From positions 124,001 through 188,000 of the forward strand of contig DBUB01000018.1 of NCBI GenBank assembly GCA_002307725.1: DNA of 64,000 bases, written 5' to 3'. Position numbers and translations under genes: made by a program. The notes under the pieces are model-generated. The model ran no database searches. It had not been told where the DNA came from and worked only from the letters and a program-made list of their open reading frames with translations. This DNA comes from Alphaproteobacteria bacterium UBA1301 (lineage in GTDB: Bacteria; Pseudomonadota; Alphaproteobacteria; Micropepsales; Micropepsaceae). Shown in pieces: positions 8,527-19,185 of this stretch (position 1 is its first letter; each line of letters begins with the position of its first letter).

Positions 8527-9295
8527 CGGCATCGCCTTGTCCGGACTTGGCCACAGCTATGACGGTCGCAACTGGATCTTCCGCGACTACGATGTCGCCA
8601 TCGCTGCGGGCAGCGTGTTTGCCATCCTCGGCCCCAATGGCTGCGGGAAGACGACGCTGCTGAAATGCCTCCTCGGCACATTGCATCCGGCCGCGGGCAG
8701 CGTGCAGTGCAAGGGACAGATCGCGTTCGTGCCGCAGATCTTCCAGGTCGCGTTCGACTATAGCGTGCTCGATATGGTTCTGATGGGGCGGGCCAAATCG
8801 ATCAGCTTTTTCTCGCAACCCGTCAAACACGATATCGCCGAAGCACTGGCAGCGCTCGATCACCTCGGCATGGCCGATTTTGCCGAACGTCCGTTCGGCG
8901 AATTGTCCGGCGGCCAGCGCCAGTTGGTGATCCTCGCCCGCGCCCTGGTGGCCAAAGCCGATGTCATCGTGATGGACGAGCCGACATCGGCGCTCGACAT
9001 GAAAAACCAGTCGCTGATCCTGGAATGGATTGGCCGCCTTTCGGGAGACCTCGGCTATACAGTGATCTTCACCACCCACAACCCAGCCCAGGCTCTCGCC
9101 GCCGCCGACGACGTGCTGCTGATGCTGGGCAAGTGCGAATACGCGTCCGGCAGAGCGCCGGACGTTTTGTGCGAGGAAAGCCTGAGCCGCCTCTACGGCG
9201 TTGCGATCCGCCGCGTACCCTTCGAGCACGAAGGGGAAACGCAGGTGACGTTTTCGCCTGTCTATGGCGCAAACTGCTACGACAGCCCGCCATGA
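8519..9295 (+). CDS. ABC transporter ATPase for metal-chelate import
   Basis: A 258-residue FecE/FhuC-type nucleotide-binding subunit. Visible motifs are Walker A GPNGCGKTT (about residues 39-47), Q-loop VPQIFQ, ABC signature LSGGQRQL, Walker B VIVMDEPTSALD and the H-loop in FTTHNPAQAL. It powers the permease encoded just upstream by ATP hydrolysis on the cytoplasmic face. Its stop overlaps the TonB start as ATGA. The three-gene order permease-ATPase-TonB, opposite a receptor and binding proteins, makes a complete uptake chain across both membranes. Confidence 0.95.
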   Translation: MTDGIALSGLGHSYDGRNWIFRDYDVAIAAGSVFAILGPNGCGKTTLLKCLLGTLHPAAGSVQCKGQIAFVPQIFQVAFDYSVLDMVLMGRAKSISFFSQPVKHDIAEALAALDHLGMADFAERPFGELSGGQRQLVILARALVAKADVIVMDEPTSALDMKNQSLILEWIGRLSGDLGYTVIFTTHNPAQALAAADDVLLMLGKCEYASGRAPDVLCEESLSRLYGVAIRRVPFEHEGETQVTFSPVYGANCYDSPP

Positions 9296-9933
9296 TGGCC
9301 GGTCTGTATCGCTGGGTCCGTCGCCTGCCTGCAGTGCTTTTCGTCTCGGCGCTACATGTGGTGCTGCTGGCGGCGATCCTGTGGCAGCAGCCCGATATCG
9401 TTGTGATGGACAAAACCGAAGTATTGACCTTCGTGGCCTTGGACCAGCCCGCGGTCACACGCGAGGTGCCATCATTGCCGCAAAGGGTCGAACCCAAAAC
9501 GGTGCCGGCCTCCACGCCCATCTTAGGCGAAGTGGTAGAGGATCATGCGCCGGTCGAAAATGACACTACGTCGGCTGCACAAAAGCGCGCGCCGGCCGAC
9601 AACGCCATTTCGGTTGATCCGCTGCCACCACCCACGGGGAAAACCACCGAGAATTACTTCGCTGCCATCCGTGCCTGCCTGGAGCGTGCCAAACGTTATC
9701 CGCCGGAAGCGCGTACTGCCAGGATCGAGGGCATCGTATGGCTTGGTTTTGCCATCAGCCGGAACGGCCAAGTGCTGCGCTGGGATGTGCAACAAGGCTC
9801 CGGCTCGTCCGTCCTGGACAGCGAAGTGCGCGCCATGGCCGACCGCGTATTCTTCCCCCCAGTTCCCGCCGACATCGATTCTGTGACGCTGTCCTTTGTG
9901 GTGCCAATCGAATTTGCCCTTTCGCGCGCTTGA
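9292..9933 (+). CDS. tonB: TonB energy transducer
   Basis: A 213-residue protein with TonB architecture. A short basic N-terminus and one hydrophobic anchor (about residues 14-33, LPAVLFVSALHVVLLAAILW) come first. A proline-rich periplasmic linker with several charged Pro/Val stretches follows, then a C-terminal domain with RYPPEARTARIEGIVWLGFAISRNGQV, DSEVRAMADR and FPPVPADIDSVTLSFVVPIEF. It spans the periplasm and passes proton-motive force from ExbBD to the receptors. No exbB or exbD is in the window, so it must use copies encoded elsewhere. The start ATG overlaps the ATPase stop. It is the last gene of the permease operon and probably serves the two receptors nearby. Confidence 0.9.
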   Translation: MMAGLYRWVRRLPAVLFVSALHVVLLAAILWQQPDIVVMDKTEVLTFVALDQPAVTREVPSLPQRVEPKTVPASTPILGEVVEDHAPVENDTTSAAQKRAPADNAISVDPLPPPTGKTTENYFAAIRACLERAKRYPPEARTARIEGIVWLGFAISRNGQVLRWDVQQGSGSSVLDSEVRAMADRVFFPPVPADIDSVTLSFVVPIEFALSRA

Positions 9934-10778
9934 TCCGGAAGAGGGATAAAACCGCCAGCTTCCTGGCACTACGGGTAAGCAAAAGCACGGTTGTTTCGTA
10001 CAGATATGGAATTGCTGGCAGAGACAGTTCGTATACAGTCCCCTATCCTCCGCCATTTCCTTTGAGAAATTCACTCTCCGGATTGAGTCGCGCCCCACAA
10101 AACCCCAACAATCGACACATCTCGCGACCGGCCTCATCACTCGGCAGCACCCGAAAGTGCCGACTTTCTTCTCTCCTGCCCCGATTTTCTCGGAAGCTGA
10201 TGACTCAAGGCCTGACGATACGGAGGCAAAACGCCAGCTCTACCGCGGCTGACGGAGCAAGGCCGGGGGACTCGCTTTCGAACCCCCCAGAGATGCCATT
10301 TCCATCGGTGAAACAGCCTTCGGAGGTATGCGGTCTTGTAGCATCCGTTCCCACCCGCATCCGGCAATCGGGCGGCCGCCACGACCGTCGTAGCACTTTC
10401 TGGAGCGAGGCCACCGGGAGCTTGTTCTTGCGCCCAATAACCCAACATCTCTCAAAAAACACCCGTTATATGGTGGGGGCGCGGTATCGAAGAGTGCGTG
10501 ACACTGAGCCTTCAGGTACGCAGTTTTGGCCGACCTCCCGACGCCAGCGACCGGCAGCGCGGTGGTGGTGACACGCGGAAATTGGTGATTCTTGCATAAA
10601 CCAGCAGGGGTGCCGCAATAGTCAAAACTCAAGCGATGCAGAGACATAGCCCGGACGTTTACGGTACGCGCCGGGATGCTGGGAGATTAGCTCAATCGCG
10701 GACGGCAAGAACAACGACATCAAAGGCGCACCCTCTCCGATTTCGCCGTGCACCTTCATGTCGGGTCAAGCCCACGGA
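9934..10778. other. Long non-coding stretch, nothing recognised
   Basis: These 845 bases lie between the convergent tonB and chemoreceptor genes. Frames of up to about 135 codons occur on both strands, but none shows a domain, a good start site or sensible composition. A GGGGG...CCCCC hairpin lies near 10264-10288 and a D-arm-like phrase near 10680, but no complete tRNA can be folded. The stretch may be the eroded remains of genes. No terminator with a T-run was seen after either flanking gene. Confidence 0.4.
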
Positions 10779-12752
10779 TCAACCGAGGCGCTTCAAAACG
10801 CTCAAGTCCTCCGAAACCTCCTGCAGGGTACCGCGCTGTTCGCGCGCGACATCCTCTAAGGAGCGCAACACGCTTTCGATGGTGCGGGCGCTTTCGATCA
10901 TCGTGGCAACACTGCCAACCGTCGCCTGAATGCTGTTCTGTGATTTGAGGTATTTCCCCCGCGTCGCGGCAATGCCGACACCCATGACCGTGGTCGAATT
11001 TTCGATTTCACCGATGGACCGGTTGATCGCGACCAGACTGGTCTTCGTGTTTTGAGCTAGGCCGCGCACTTCCTGGGCGACGACAGCGAAGCCGCGCCCC
11101 TCCTGCCCCGCATGCGCCGCTTCGATCGTGGCATTCAGCGCCAAGAGATTGGTCTCGCTGGCGATGGCATCGATGCTCTCGACGACATCTCGCATCTTTT
11201 TCATGCTACGCGACAGCGCATCAAACTCGGCGGCCAGGGCGGACGCATCGGCGGCGTTTGCGGCATCCTTGACGCCCTGATCGATGGCCGCACGCACGCT
11301 TTCAATCACGCCGCGCACATCCACCATCTTCAGAAGCACGTGCTCGATCTGATCGCCCCAGACGCTGCTGGTCTCGACATACCGCACCAACCGGTCGTTG
11401 ACCTTGCGGCGGAGGTCGTTGAGCACTTCCAGGCGATTGAGCCGGGTGCGGGTGAAATAGTTTCCGAAACGCGCATAATGCACCGCAAAGTTGGATACCC
11501 TCTCATCCCGCACCGCCTGCCGCCGCGTATCGAAGAAGACCAGCGCCGACAGGGTTTCATTGACATTGATGCCGAACAATTCTCCGAAGGTCGAAAATCC
11601 CGCAACCGGCATCGGCCACGTCCCGGCCAGGTCCGCCAGGTCCCCTTGGTTGTGCAAGCGCCTCAGGACGCAATCATTCAATACCGCACCAAGCGGCGGA
11701 GGCTGTCCCTGCAGGTAAGTGCCCACGTCGGTAGCGGTCTGGGTCGCGAAGTCCGTCGCCTTCAGAACGAGCAGCCGGTCGCCGGGATTGACGTCGCAAT
11801 AGAAGGAAACGCTGCCGTCTGCCTCATCGCATGCCGCGATGGAACGAACGAACACCTCGTTCTCGATTTCAACGCCGAACGTGTATTTCTCCATCCGTCG
11901 CGGCACCAGCGCCGGCGAAACGCGCAAAACGTCGGAGAGTACCTTGAGAAAGGGCTCCACCCGGCCGGTCTTGGGGTGGATCACGCTCTTGACGATACGC
12001 CGTTCGGGATCGGCCTCGATGACGATGAAAGCGCGTGAGGTCGATACAAAATTCTGGCTCTTCAGCACGCCGTATCCGCGGCCCGGTCGCAGTTTCAGAA
12101 AAATGCAGACGGCGTGATCTTCGAGAATCTGCTGGGAATCGTAAAGGTAGGTCGCCTTCGCTCCCGGCACACACCCGGCCGATCCGCCAATGAAATGGCA
12201 CGGAAACCGTTCGCTGCGGTAGACCGCTTCCATGAAATAGTTCTCGCAGGCCGACAGTCCATCGACGAAGGTCAAGGCGACCGTGCCTTTGGCGTCGATC
12301 GGAAACGGAATAGTCAGCCCCTTAAGCGCATCCTCGATCAGCCCCACCCGGACCCGGTGGGAGTAGGCCGATACGGCATTGCGGATATCGTCGTCAGGCA
12401 ACAGAATGTTTTGTATGCTTACATGTTCCAGAAGGTCCGCCGGAAATATCTGGACAACGACACCGTTCCAGGCGCTACCGGTCGCACCGTAGAGCGATCC
12501 GAAGGATTCCGCGTCGCACAACTCGCCAGCGGTTGTCGTCGCGACGACCGGCGTCACGCCTGCTATTCGCGTCAACTCCGACGTCACCCGCTCAAAATTC
12601 ACATGCGGCGAGACGTAGGCGAGCGCCAGCGGAGACGGAGCACCCTGACTGAAGAAGTGCCCGGATTCCAGGCCTTCCAGTTCAGCATTGGTTTTTATGA
12701 CTTTGATAACACCGGCAGCCGTTTTCACGGCCGTTTGCGTATCCTGCATCAT
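10779..12752 (-). CDS. Soluble chemoreceptor: FIST sensory domains plus MCP signalling domain
   Basis: A 657-residue protein with no membrane segment. Residues about 20-400 are FIST N and C domains (VVATTTAGELCDAESFG, FIGGSAGC, FSTFGELFG), thought to bind small ligands such as amino acids. The C-terminal third is a methyl-accepting chemotaxis signalling helix bundle whose hairpin tip is recognisable (SETNLLALNATIEAAHAG, EGRGFAVVAQEVRGLA). It should therefore sense a cytoplasmic ligand and control a CheA kinase. ATG at 12752 was chosen, with a second ATG directly after it and AGGCGG 8 bases upstream. Upstream in-frame codons look non-coding. No che genes lie nearby. It stands alone beyond the transhydrogenase genes, separated by a terminator. 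Confidence 0.9.
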   Translation of the reverse strand: MMQDTQTAVKTAAGVIKVIKTNAELEGLESGHFFSQGAPSPLALAYVSPHVNFERVTSELTRIAGVTPVVATTTAGELCDAESFGSLYGATGSAWNGVVVQIFPADLLEHVSIQNILLPDDDIRNAVSAYSHRVRVGLIEDALKGLTIPFPIDAKGTVALTFVDGLSACENYFMEAVYRSERFPCHFIGGSAGCVPGAKATYLYDSQQILEDHAVCIFLKLRPGRGYGVLKSQNFVSTSRAFIVIEADPERRIVKSVIHPKTGRVEPFLKVLSDVLRVSPALVPRRMEKYTFGVEIENEVFVRSIAACDEADGSVSFYCDVNPGDRLLVLKATDFATQTATDVGTYLQGQPPPLGAVLNDCVLRRLHNQGDLADLAGTWPMPVAGFSTFGELFGINVNETLSALVFFDTRRQAVRDERVSNFAVHYARFGNYFTRTRLNRLEVLNDLRRKVNDRLVRYVETSSVWGDQIEHVLLKMVDVRGVIESVRAAIDQGVKDAANAADASALAAEFDALSRSMKKMRDVVESIDAIASETNLLALNATIEAAHAGQEGRGFAVVAQEVRGLAQNTKTSLVAINRSIGEIENSTTVMGVGIAATRGKYLKSQNSIQATVGSVATMIESARTIESVLRSLEDVAREQRGTLQEVSEDLSVLKRLG

Positions 12753-12828
12753 GTGAATACCGCCTGGATTGGAGAGCGCCTCCCTTGCGGTTCGCCTACG
12801 CCGGCGTGTTGGTCTCGGGTAAAAAGTC

Positions 12829-12861
12829 GGCGCTTCTCTCCCTTGCCGAAAGAGAAGCGCC
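12829..12861 (-). terminator. Rho-independent terminator after pntB
   Basis: A perfect 11-bp inverted repeat (12829-12839 with 12851-12861) encloses an 11-base loop. Read on the minus strand, the stem is followed directly by GACTTTTTACC, giving the T-run of an intrinsic terminator. It sits 34 bases beyond the pntB stop and would end the pnt transcript before the chemoreceptor gene, which starts at 12752. Confidence 0.8.
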
Positions 12862-12895
12862 ACAGGCCGGGCAGAGAGAGAACGGCAAGCTTTGG

Positions 12896-14380
12896 TCAGC
12901 TGTTAAGATTGGTAAGCACTTCGTCGAGCATCTTTTTGGCGTCGCCGAACAGCATCCGGTTGTTCTCTTTGTAGAACAGCGGATTGTCGACACCGGCATA
13001 GCCGGACGCCATCGAGCGCTTCATCACGATGGAGGTCTTGGCCTTCCACACCTGCAGCACCGGCATGCCGGCGATCGGGCTGGAGGGGTCATCCTCCGCC
13101 GCCGGATTGACGATGTCGTTGGCCCCGATGACCATCGACACGTCGGTATCCGGGAAGTCCTCATTCAGCTCGTCCATTTCCATGACGATGTCGTAGGGGA
13201 CCTTGGCTTCGGCGAGCAACACGTTCATATGGCCCGGCATACGGCCCGCAACCGGGTGGATACCGAAACGCACGTTGACACCCTTTTCACGTAGGAACTT
13301 GGTGATTTCGTACACCGTGTGCTGCGCCTGCGCGACCGCCATGCCGTAGCCCGGCACGATGATGACGCTCTTGGCTTCTTTCAAGAGTTCGGCGGTATCG
13401 GTGGCGCTGATCGGCGTCACTTCACCCTGCGGTTCGCCGTCGTCTTTCTTCTTGGCCGCGGCGCCGCCGCCGGTGCCGAAACCGCCGGAGATCACCGCCA
13501 GGAACTTGCGGTTCATGGCACGGCACATGATGTAGCTGAGGATCGCGCCCGACGAGCCGACCAGCGCGCCGACCACGATCAGAAGGTCGTTGCCCAGCAT
13601 GAAGCCGGTCGCTGCCGCCGCCCAACCCGAATAGGAGTTGAGCATCGACACCACCACCGGCATGTCCGCGCCACCGATCGCCATCACCATATGGATGCCG
13701 AACAACAGCGAAATCACCGTCATCACGATCAGTGGGATCAAGATCTGTACGGTCGGAGCCTGTTCGTGCAGACCGCCGGCGGCGACGAAGACATAGCCGT
13801 AGCAGATCACCATGAGGAGACCGAGGAGGTTGATGAGATTACGGCCGGGGATGATCACCGGCTCGCCGGTGATGTTGCCCGACAGCTTGCCGAAGGCAAT
13901 CACCGAACCCGAGAAGGTGACGGCGCCGATCAGAATGCCGACATAGATCTCGATCAGGTGAATGTTTTCGGAGGCCATCAGGTCCCGCGCCGGAACGTCG
14001 AGCGGCGTGGTGTCGATGAAGCTGGCGAAGCCGATGGTGCAGGCCGCCAGACCCACCAGACTGTGCATGATGGCGACCAGCTCGGGCATCTGGGTCATCT
14101 TCACGACCTTCGCCGCGATCAGACCGATGGTGCCGCCGAGCGCCATGGCGCCGACAATCCACGGCAGCCCGTGCATGGCGACGATCTGTACGTCGCCGGC
14201 CTGGCTCCCGCGCATGCCGAACACGGTCGCCAGGATCGCGATCGTCATGCCGATGATGCCGAACCAGTTGCCGCGGCGGCTGGTTTCCGGATTGGAAAGT
14301 CCGCCGAGGCTCATGATGAACAGGATGATGGCCCCGATATAGGCGACCGTCGTCAACGTTGCAGGAATTGCAAAAGTCAT
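12896..14380 (-). CDS. pntB: NAD(P) transhydrogenase, beta subunit
   Basis: A 494-residue subunit of the proton-translocating transhydrogenase. The N-terminal half holds about nine membrane helices (starting TLTTVAYIGAIILFIMSLGG) that form the proton channel. The C-terminal domain III binds NADP(H): SVIIVPGYGMAVAQAQH is the nucleotide-binding turn, followed by GIHPVAGRMPGHMNVLLAEA and VIGANDIVNPAA. With PntA it couples proton entry to hydride transfer from NADH to NADP+. It lies 14 bases after pntA in one operon and is closed by a terminator. Placement downstream of NAD-linked alcohol and aldehyde dehydrogenases suggests conversion of their NADH to NADPH, which is inference. Confidence 0.97.
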   Translation of the reverse strand: MTFAIPATLTTVAYIGAIILFIMSLGGLSNPETSRRGNWFGIIGMTIAILATVFGMRGSQAGDVQIVAMHGLPWIVGAMALGGTIGLIAAKVVKMTQMPELVAIMHSLVGLAACTIGFASFIDTTPLDVPARDLMASENIHLIEIYVGILIGAVTFSGSVIAFGKLSGNITGEPVIIPGRNLINLLGLLMVICYGYVFVAAGGLHEQAPTVQILIPLIVMTVISLLFGIHMVMAIGGADMPVVVSMLNSYSGWAAAATGFMLGNDLLIVVGALVGSSGAILSYIMCRAMNRKFLAVISGGFGTGGGAAAKKKDDGEPQGEVTPISATDTAELLKEAKSVIIVPGYGMAVAQAQHTVYEITKFLREKGVNVRFGIHPVAGRMPGHMNVLLAEAKVPYDIVMEMDELNEDFPDTDVSMVIGANDIVNPAAEDDPSSPIAGMPVLQVWKAKTSIVMKRSMASGYAGVDNPLFYKENNRMLFGDAKKMLDEVLTNLNS

Positions 14381-14394
14381 TTGAGCGGTCCCCC

Positions 14395-15948
14395 TTATTT
14401 ACGGAACATCATCAGCATGCGCCGCGTCACCGCGAAGCCGCCGAAGGTGTTGATCGAAGTGAGCGCAATGCCCACCACGGCAATGATGAGGATGGGGAAG
14501 TCCAACCTGCCCGCAACATGCGGCGGTGCCACCTGAAGCAACGCACCGATGGTGATGATCGAGGAGATTGCGTTGGTCACGCTCATCAGCGGAGTGTGCA
14601 ACGCCGGTGTGACGTTCCAAACCACCATATAGCCAACGAACACCGCCAGCACAAACACCGTGAAGTGTCCGATGAAGGCGGCCGGCGCGGTCAGGCCGAT
14701 CAGCGCAAACAGCCCGGCAGCAACCAACACCATGATGGCGGAGCCGCCCCCGGACGTCTTCTTCTCTTCCTTGACCACCGGAGCAGCAGCCGCCTTGGGG
14801 GCGGGCGGCGCGGGCAGTTTTAGCGGCGGCGGCGGCCAGGTGATCTCACCGTCCTTGATCACGGTGAAGCCGCGGATCGCATCGTCTTCCATATTGACGA
14901 CGATCTGGCCGTCTTTGGCCTCGCACAGCTCTTCGGTAAGGCGCCACAGGTTGGTTGCAAAGAGCGTCGAGGACTGCTTGGCGAGACGCGAAGCCAGATC
15001 GGTATAGCCGATGATGGTGACACCGTGCTTGACCACCGCCTTGTCGGGTTCGGTCAATTCGCAGTTGCCGCCGCGCTCGGCCGCCATGTCGACGATCACC
15101 GAACCCGGCTTCATCGATTTGACCATCTCGGCCGTAATCAGCCGCGGGGCGGGTTTGCCCGGAATGAGGGCTGTCGTGATGATGATGTCGACGTCCTTGG
15201 CCTGTTTCGCGTACATCTCGCGCTGGGCCTTCTGGAAGCCTTCGCTCATCACCTTGGCATAACCGCCGCCGCCCGAGCCTTCTTCCTCGTAATCGACCTT
15301 GACGAACTCGCCACCGAGCGACTTGACCTGATCGGCGACTTCGCCGCGCGTATCGTTGGCGCGCACGATGGCACCGAGGCCGGCGGCGGTTCCGATCGCT
15401 GCTAGACCAGCGACGCCGGCGCCAGCGATGAACACCTTGGCGGGCGGAATCTTACCCGCGGCCGTGATCTGGCCGTTAAAGTAGCGGCCGAACGCGTTGG
15501 CCGCTTCGATCACCGCGCGATACCCGCCGATGCCCGCCATCGAGGTCAGCGCATCCATTTTTTGGGCGCGCGACAATAGGCGCGGCACGCAATCCATGGC
15601 CAAGACCGTGACCTTCTTGGCGGCCAATGCCTTCATGAGGTCGGGATTCTGGGCTGGCCAGATAAAGCTGATCAGCGTCGTGCCTTGTTTCAACTTGGCG
15701 ACTTCAGCCATGTCCGGCTCGCGGACTTTGAAGATGATGTCGCTCGTCGCGTAGATGTCGGCGCCACTGAGGACTTTCGCTCCGGCCGCCGCAAGCGCTT
15801 CATCGAAAAAGCTGGCGCCTTCACCGGCACCGCTTTCGACCTGCACTGCAAATCCGAGCTTGATCAGTTTTTCGACGACGTCCGGCGATATCGCGACTCG
15901 CTTCTCGCCGGCATACGTTTCTTTCGGAATTCCGATTCTTTGAGGCAT
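14395..15948 (-). CDS. pntA: NAD(P) transhydrogenase, alpha subunit (fused form)
   Basis: A 517-residue fused alpha subunit. Domain I, which binds NAD(H), fills the first about 380 residues (RIGIPKETYAGEKRVAISPDVV start, VFIAGAGVAGLAAIGTAAGLG Rossmann turn, RPAPRLIT-like KPAPRLI). A proline/alanine linker joins it to about four C-terminal membrane helices. Many alphaproteobacteria split this subunit into two genes. Here it is a single polypeptide as in enterobacteria. No good Shine-Dalgarno precedes the ATG at 15948, but no better start exists. It is cotranscribed with pntB. An upstream hairpin separates it from the aldehyde dehydrogenase gene, so it may have its own promoter. Confidence 0.97.
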   Translation of the reverse strand: MPQRIGIPKETYAGEKRVAISPDVVEKLIKLGFAVQVESGAGEGASFFDEALAAAGAKVLSGADIYATSDIIFKVREPDMAEVAKLKQGTTLISFIWPAQNPDLMKALAAKKVTVLAMDCVPRLLSRAQKMDALTSMAGIGGYRAVIEAANAFGRYFNGQITAAGKIPPAKVFIAGAGVAGLAAIGTAAGLGAIVRANDTRGEVADQVKSLGGEFVKVDYEEEGSGGGGYAKVMSEGFQKAQREMYAKQAKDVDIIITTALIPGKPAPRLITAEMVKSMKPGSVIVDMAAERGGNCELTEPDKAVVKHGVTIIGYTDLASRLAKQSSTLFATNLWRLTEELCEAKDGQIVVNMEDDAIRGFTVIKDGEITWPPPPLKLPAPPAPKAAAAPVVKEEKKTSGGGSAIMVLVAAGLFALIGLTAPAAFIGHFTVFVLAVFVGYMVVWNVTPALHTPLMSVTNAISSIITIGALLQVAPPHVAGRLDFPILIIAVVGIALTSINTFGGFAVTRRMLMMFRK

Positions 15949-15980
15949 GGTTCACGCTTTGATTTTGAGAACAAAAGGAT

Positions 15981-16040
15981 CCCTCCCCCGCCATGCTGCG
16001 CTACGGGGATTGGGGGGGCGACAGCATGGCGGGCGGAGGG
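15981..16040 (-). terminator. Large hairpin between aldehyde dehydrogenase and pntA
   Basis: A perfect 12-bp inverted repeat (15987-15998 with 16022-16033) is extended by six further pairs (15981-15986 with 16035-16040) across one bulged base. Read on the minus strand, the stem ends in GGAGGGATCCTTTTG, a weak T-run, so it may terminate the alcohol/aldehyde dehydrogenase transcript. A processing hairpin or a dispersed palindromic repeat are alternatives. Confidence 0.5.
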
Positions 16041-16082
16041 TCGCTAAGGCCGGCTAGTTCCAGGAAGGTCGCCGGCTTGCGA

Positions 16083-17552
<1,470 letters not shown>

Positions 17553-17596
17553 TTTCCTCTCCTGATTTCTTTTATTGAGACGTGTCTGTTTGAGAC

Positions 17597-18799
17597 TCAG
17601 GCAACTTGACGCATCGCCGTCGTTGCGACGTCGCGGACAAGAGCTGCCTTGTAGATCGCCACGACCTGTTCTAACGTTGCCGTGCGCGGATTGGTTAGCT
17701 GGCACGCGTCTTTCTTGGCGTTACCAGCCATGGTTTCGAGGTCCTGTTCCTTGACTCCCAGAGCGGCAAGATTATTCGGGATGCTAACGTCCTTTGCCAG
17801 GCGCCGGATCGCAGAGATTGCCCTTTCGCCTGCCGCCACGACAGAAAGGCCGGTGACATCTTCGCCTAGTGCAACGGCGATGTCGCGGAAGCGCTCCGGG
17901 CAGGCGATCAAGTTGAACTCGCACACTTCCGGCAGCAGAATCGCATTACAGACACCGTGCGGTAGGTTGTAGAAGCCGCCGAGTTGATGCGCCATCGCAT
18001 GCACATAGCCGAGGCTGGCATTGTTGAACGCCATCCCGGCGAGGTATTCGGCATAGGCCATCTTGTCCCGTGCCTCGATGTTCGAGCCGTTGGCGACCGC
18101 CGAACGCAGCGACTTGGCGATCAGTGCTATCGCCTTCAAGGCGCACGCATCGGTGATATCGGTGGCGATGATGGAAACATAGGCTTCCACAGCGTGCGTT
18201 AATGCATCCATGCCAGTGGCGGCCGTCAGCGCCGGCGGCATGCCGACCATCAACAGCGGATCGTTGATGGCAACGTTCGGCGTGCAGCGCCAATCGACCA
18301 GCGCCATTTTCACATGCGTGTCGGTGTTGGTGATGATGCAAAAACGCGTCATCTCACTGGCGGTGCCGGCGGTCGTATTGATCGCCAAAAACGGCGGCAT
18401 CGGCTTCTTCGTCTTATCGAGGCCTTCGTAATCGCGGATATTCCCCCCATTGCCGATCACCATGCCGATGCCCTTGGCACAATCATGGGCGCTGCCGCCA
18501 CCGAGCGAAACGATACCGTCGCAGGCGTACGTCTTATAAACGAGCACGCCATCGTGGACGTTCTTGTCGGTCGGATTCGGTTCGGCGCCGGCGTAAATCA
18601 CAACTTCCACACCAGCCTCTTCGATCATCGCTTTGACCCGATCGGCGATGCCGAGTTCGACCATGCCTTTGTCGGTGCCGAGTAGGACACGCTTGGCGCC
18701 GAGCGCACGCGCCTGCGGTCCGGCCTCTTTGGCGCAGCCAACACCCATCAACGCCACAGTCGGGGTAAAGAACCCAAATGTCTGTTCTGCAAGTGCCAT
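17597..18799 (-). CDS. Iron-containing (type III) alcohol dehydrogenase
   Basis: A 400-residue group III alcohol dehydrogenase. The NAD-binding GGGSAHDCAKGI (about 100-111) and the metal ligands Asp198 and His202 (TGMDALTHAVEAY), His267 (YVHAMAHQLGG) and His281 (NLPHGVCNA) are all in place. The family includes the Bacillus methanolicus methanol dehydrogenase, 1,3-propanediol dehydrogenase and ethanol dehydrogenases, and GGGSxHD is typical of that branch. It should interconvert a short-chain alcohol and its aldehyde with NAD(H) in the cytoplasm. An AGGAGGAAA site precedes the ATG at 18799. It is the first gene before the aldehyde dehydrogenase and pnt genes. Divergent from it is the CooA-like regulator, which probably controls it. 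Confidence 0.95.
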   Translation of the reverse strand: MALAEQTFGFFTPTVALMGVGCAKEAGPQARALGAKRVLLGTDKGMVELGIADRVKAMIEEAGVEVVIYAGAEPNPTDKNVHDGVLVYKTYACDGIVSLGGGSAHDCAKGIGMVIGNGGNIRDYEGLDKTKKPMPPFLAINTTAGTASEMTRFCIITNTDTHVKMALVDWRCTPNVAINDPLLMVGMPPALTAATGMDALTHAVEAYVSIIATDITDACALKAIALIAKSLRSAVANGSNIEARDKMAYAEYLAGMAFNNASLGYVHAMAHQLGGFYNLPHGVCNAILLPEVCEFNLIACPERFRDIAVALGEDVTGLSVVAAGERAISAIRRLAKDVSIPNNLAALGVKEQDLETMAGNAKKDACQLTNPRTATLEQVVAIYKAALVRDVATTAMRQVA

Positions 18800-19185
18800 A
18801 ACTTTCCTCCTCAGTTCTCTTTTGTTCGCCGTTCTTCACGCCCGCGCGTCAGCACGCGCGTGAGACGGCTTTGCCGCCCGACCACGACCTCGCAATTGCT
18901 TCCTTCTCGGAGGCGGCAGCCGTTGGGAACTAGCGATCAAAGGGAGGACAGCGGTGATATATTCCGCCAGTCCAAGAGCAGGGTCGTCACACCTTTAGTC
19001 GCCAATATCCAGATCGGGCGTCGCTCTGGTCTATCAGGTGAGGTGCACGTTAAACCTGCCCTGCAAGGCCGTCTGTCAGCATAGCGACAAAAATTGAGTT
19101 CGCATTGCTTACTGCCCCTGCTCTTGACGCTGCAACTATGTTACCTTGCGGCATTGCCGTGGGGGCAGCTTCCGGGAGGGCCGCA
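18800..19185. promoter_or_regulatory. Divergent control region between alcohol dehydrogenase and regulator
   Basis: This 386-base region holds the promoters for the alcohol dehydrogenase operon (minus strand) and the CooA-like regulator (plus strand). A 7-bp perfect hairpin (CGCGCGT-CAGC-ACGCGCG, about 18843-18860) lies in the alcohol dehydrogenase leader. A CooA-type box lies at 19074-19089, nearer the regulator. No other gene is seen here. Confidence 0.5.
19074..19089 (+). promoter_or_regulatory. CooA-type binding site TGTCA-N6-CGACA
   Basis: TGTCA (19074-19078), six bases, then CGACA (19085-19089) reproduces exactly the TGTCA-N6-CGACA site known for Rhodospirillum rubrum CooA. It is centred about 104 bases upstream of the regulator start and upstream of a plausible promoter, so autoregulation is likely. 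Control of the divergent alcohol dehydrogenase operon is possible. Confidence 0.7.

Noticed and set aside
10264..10720. tRNA-like phrases (GGGGG...TTCGAACCCCC and GGGAGATTAGCTCAATCG)
   Set aside because: Neither can be completed to a cloverleaf: acceptor stem, anticodon arm and T-arm do not occur together at proper spacing.
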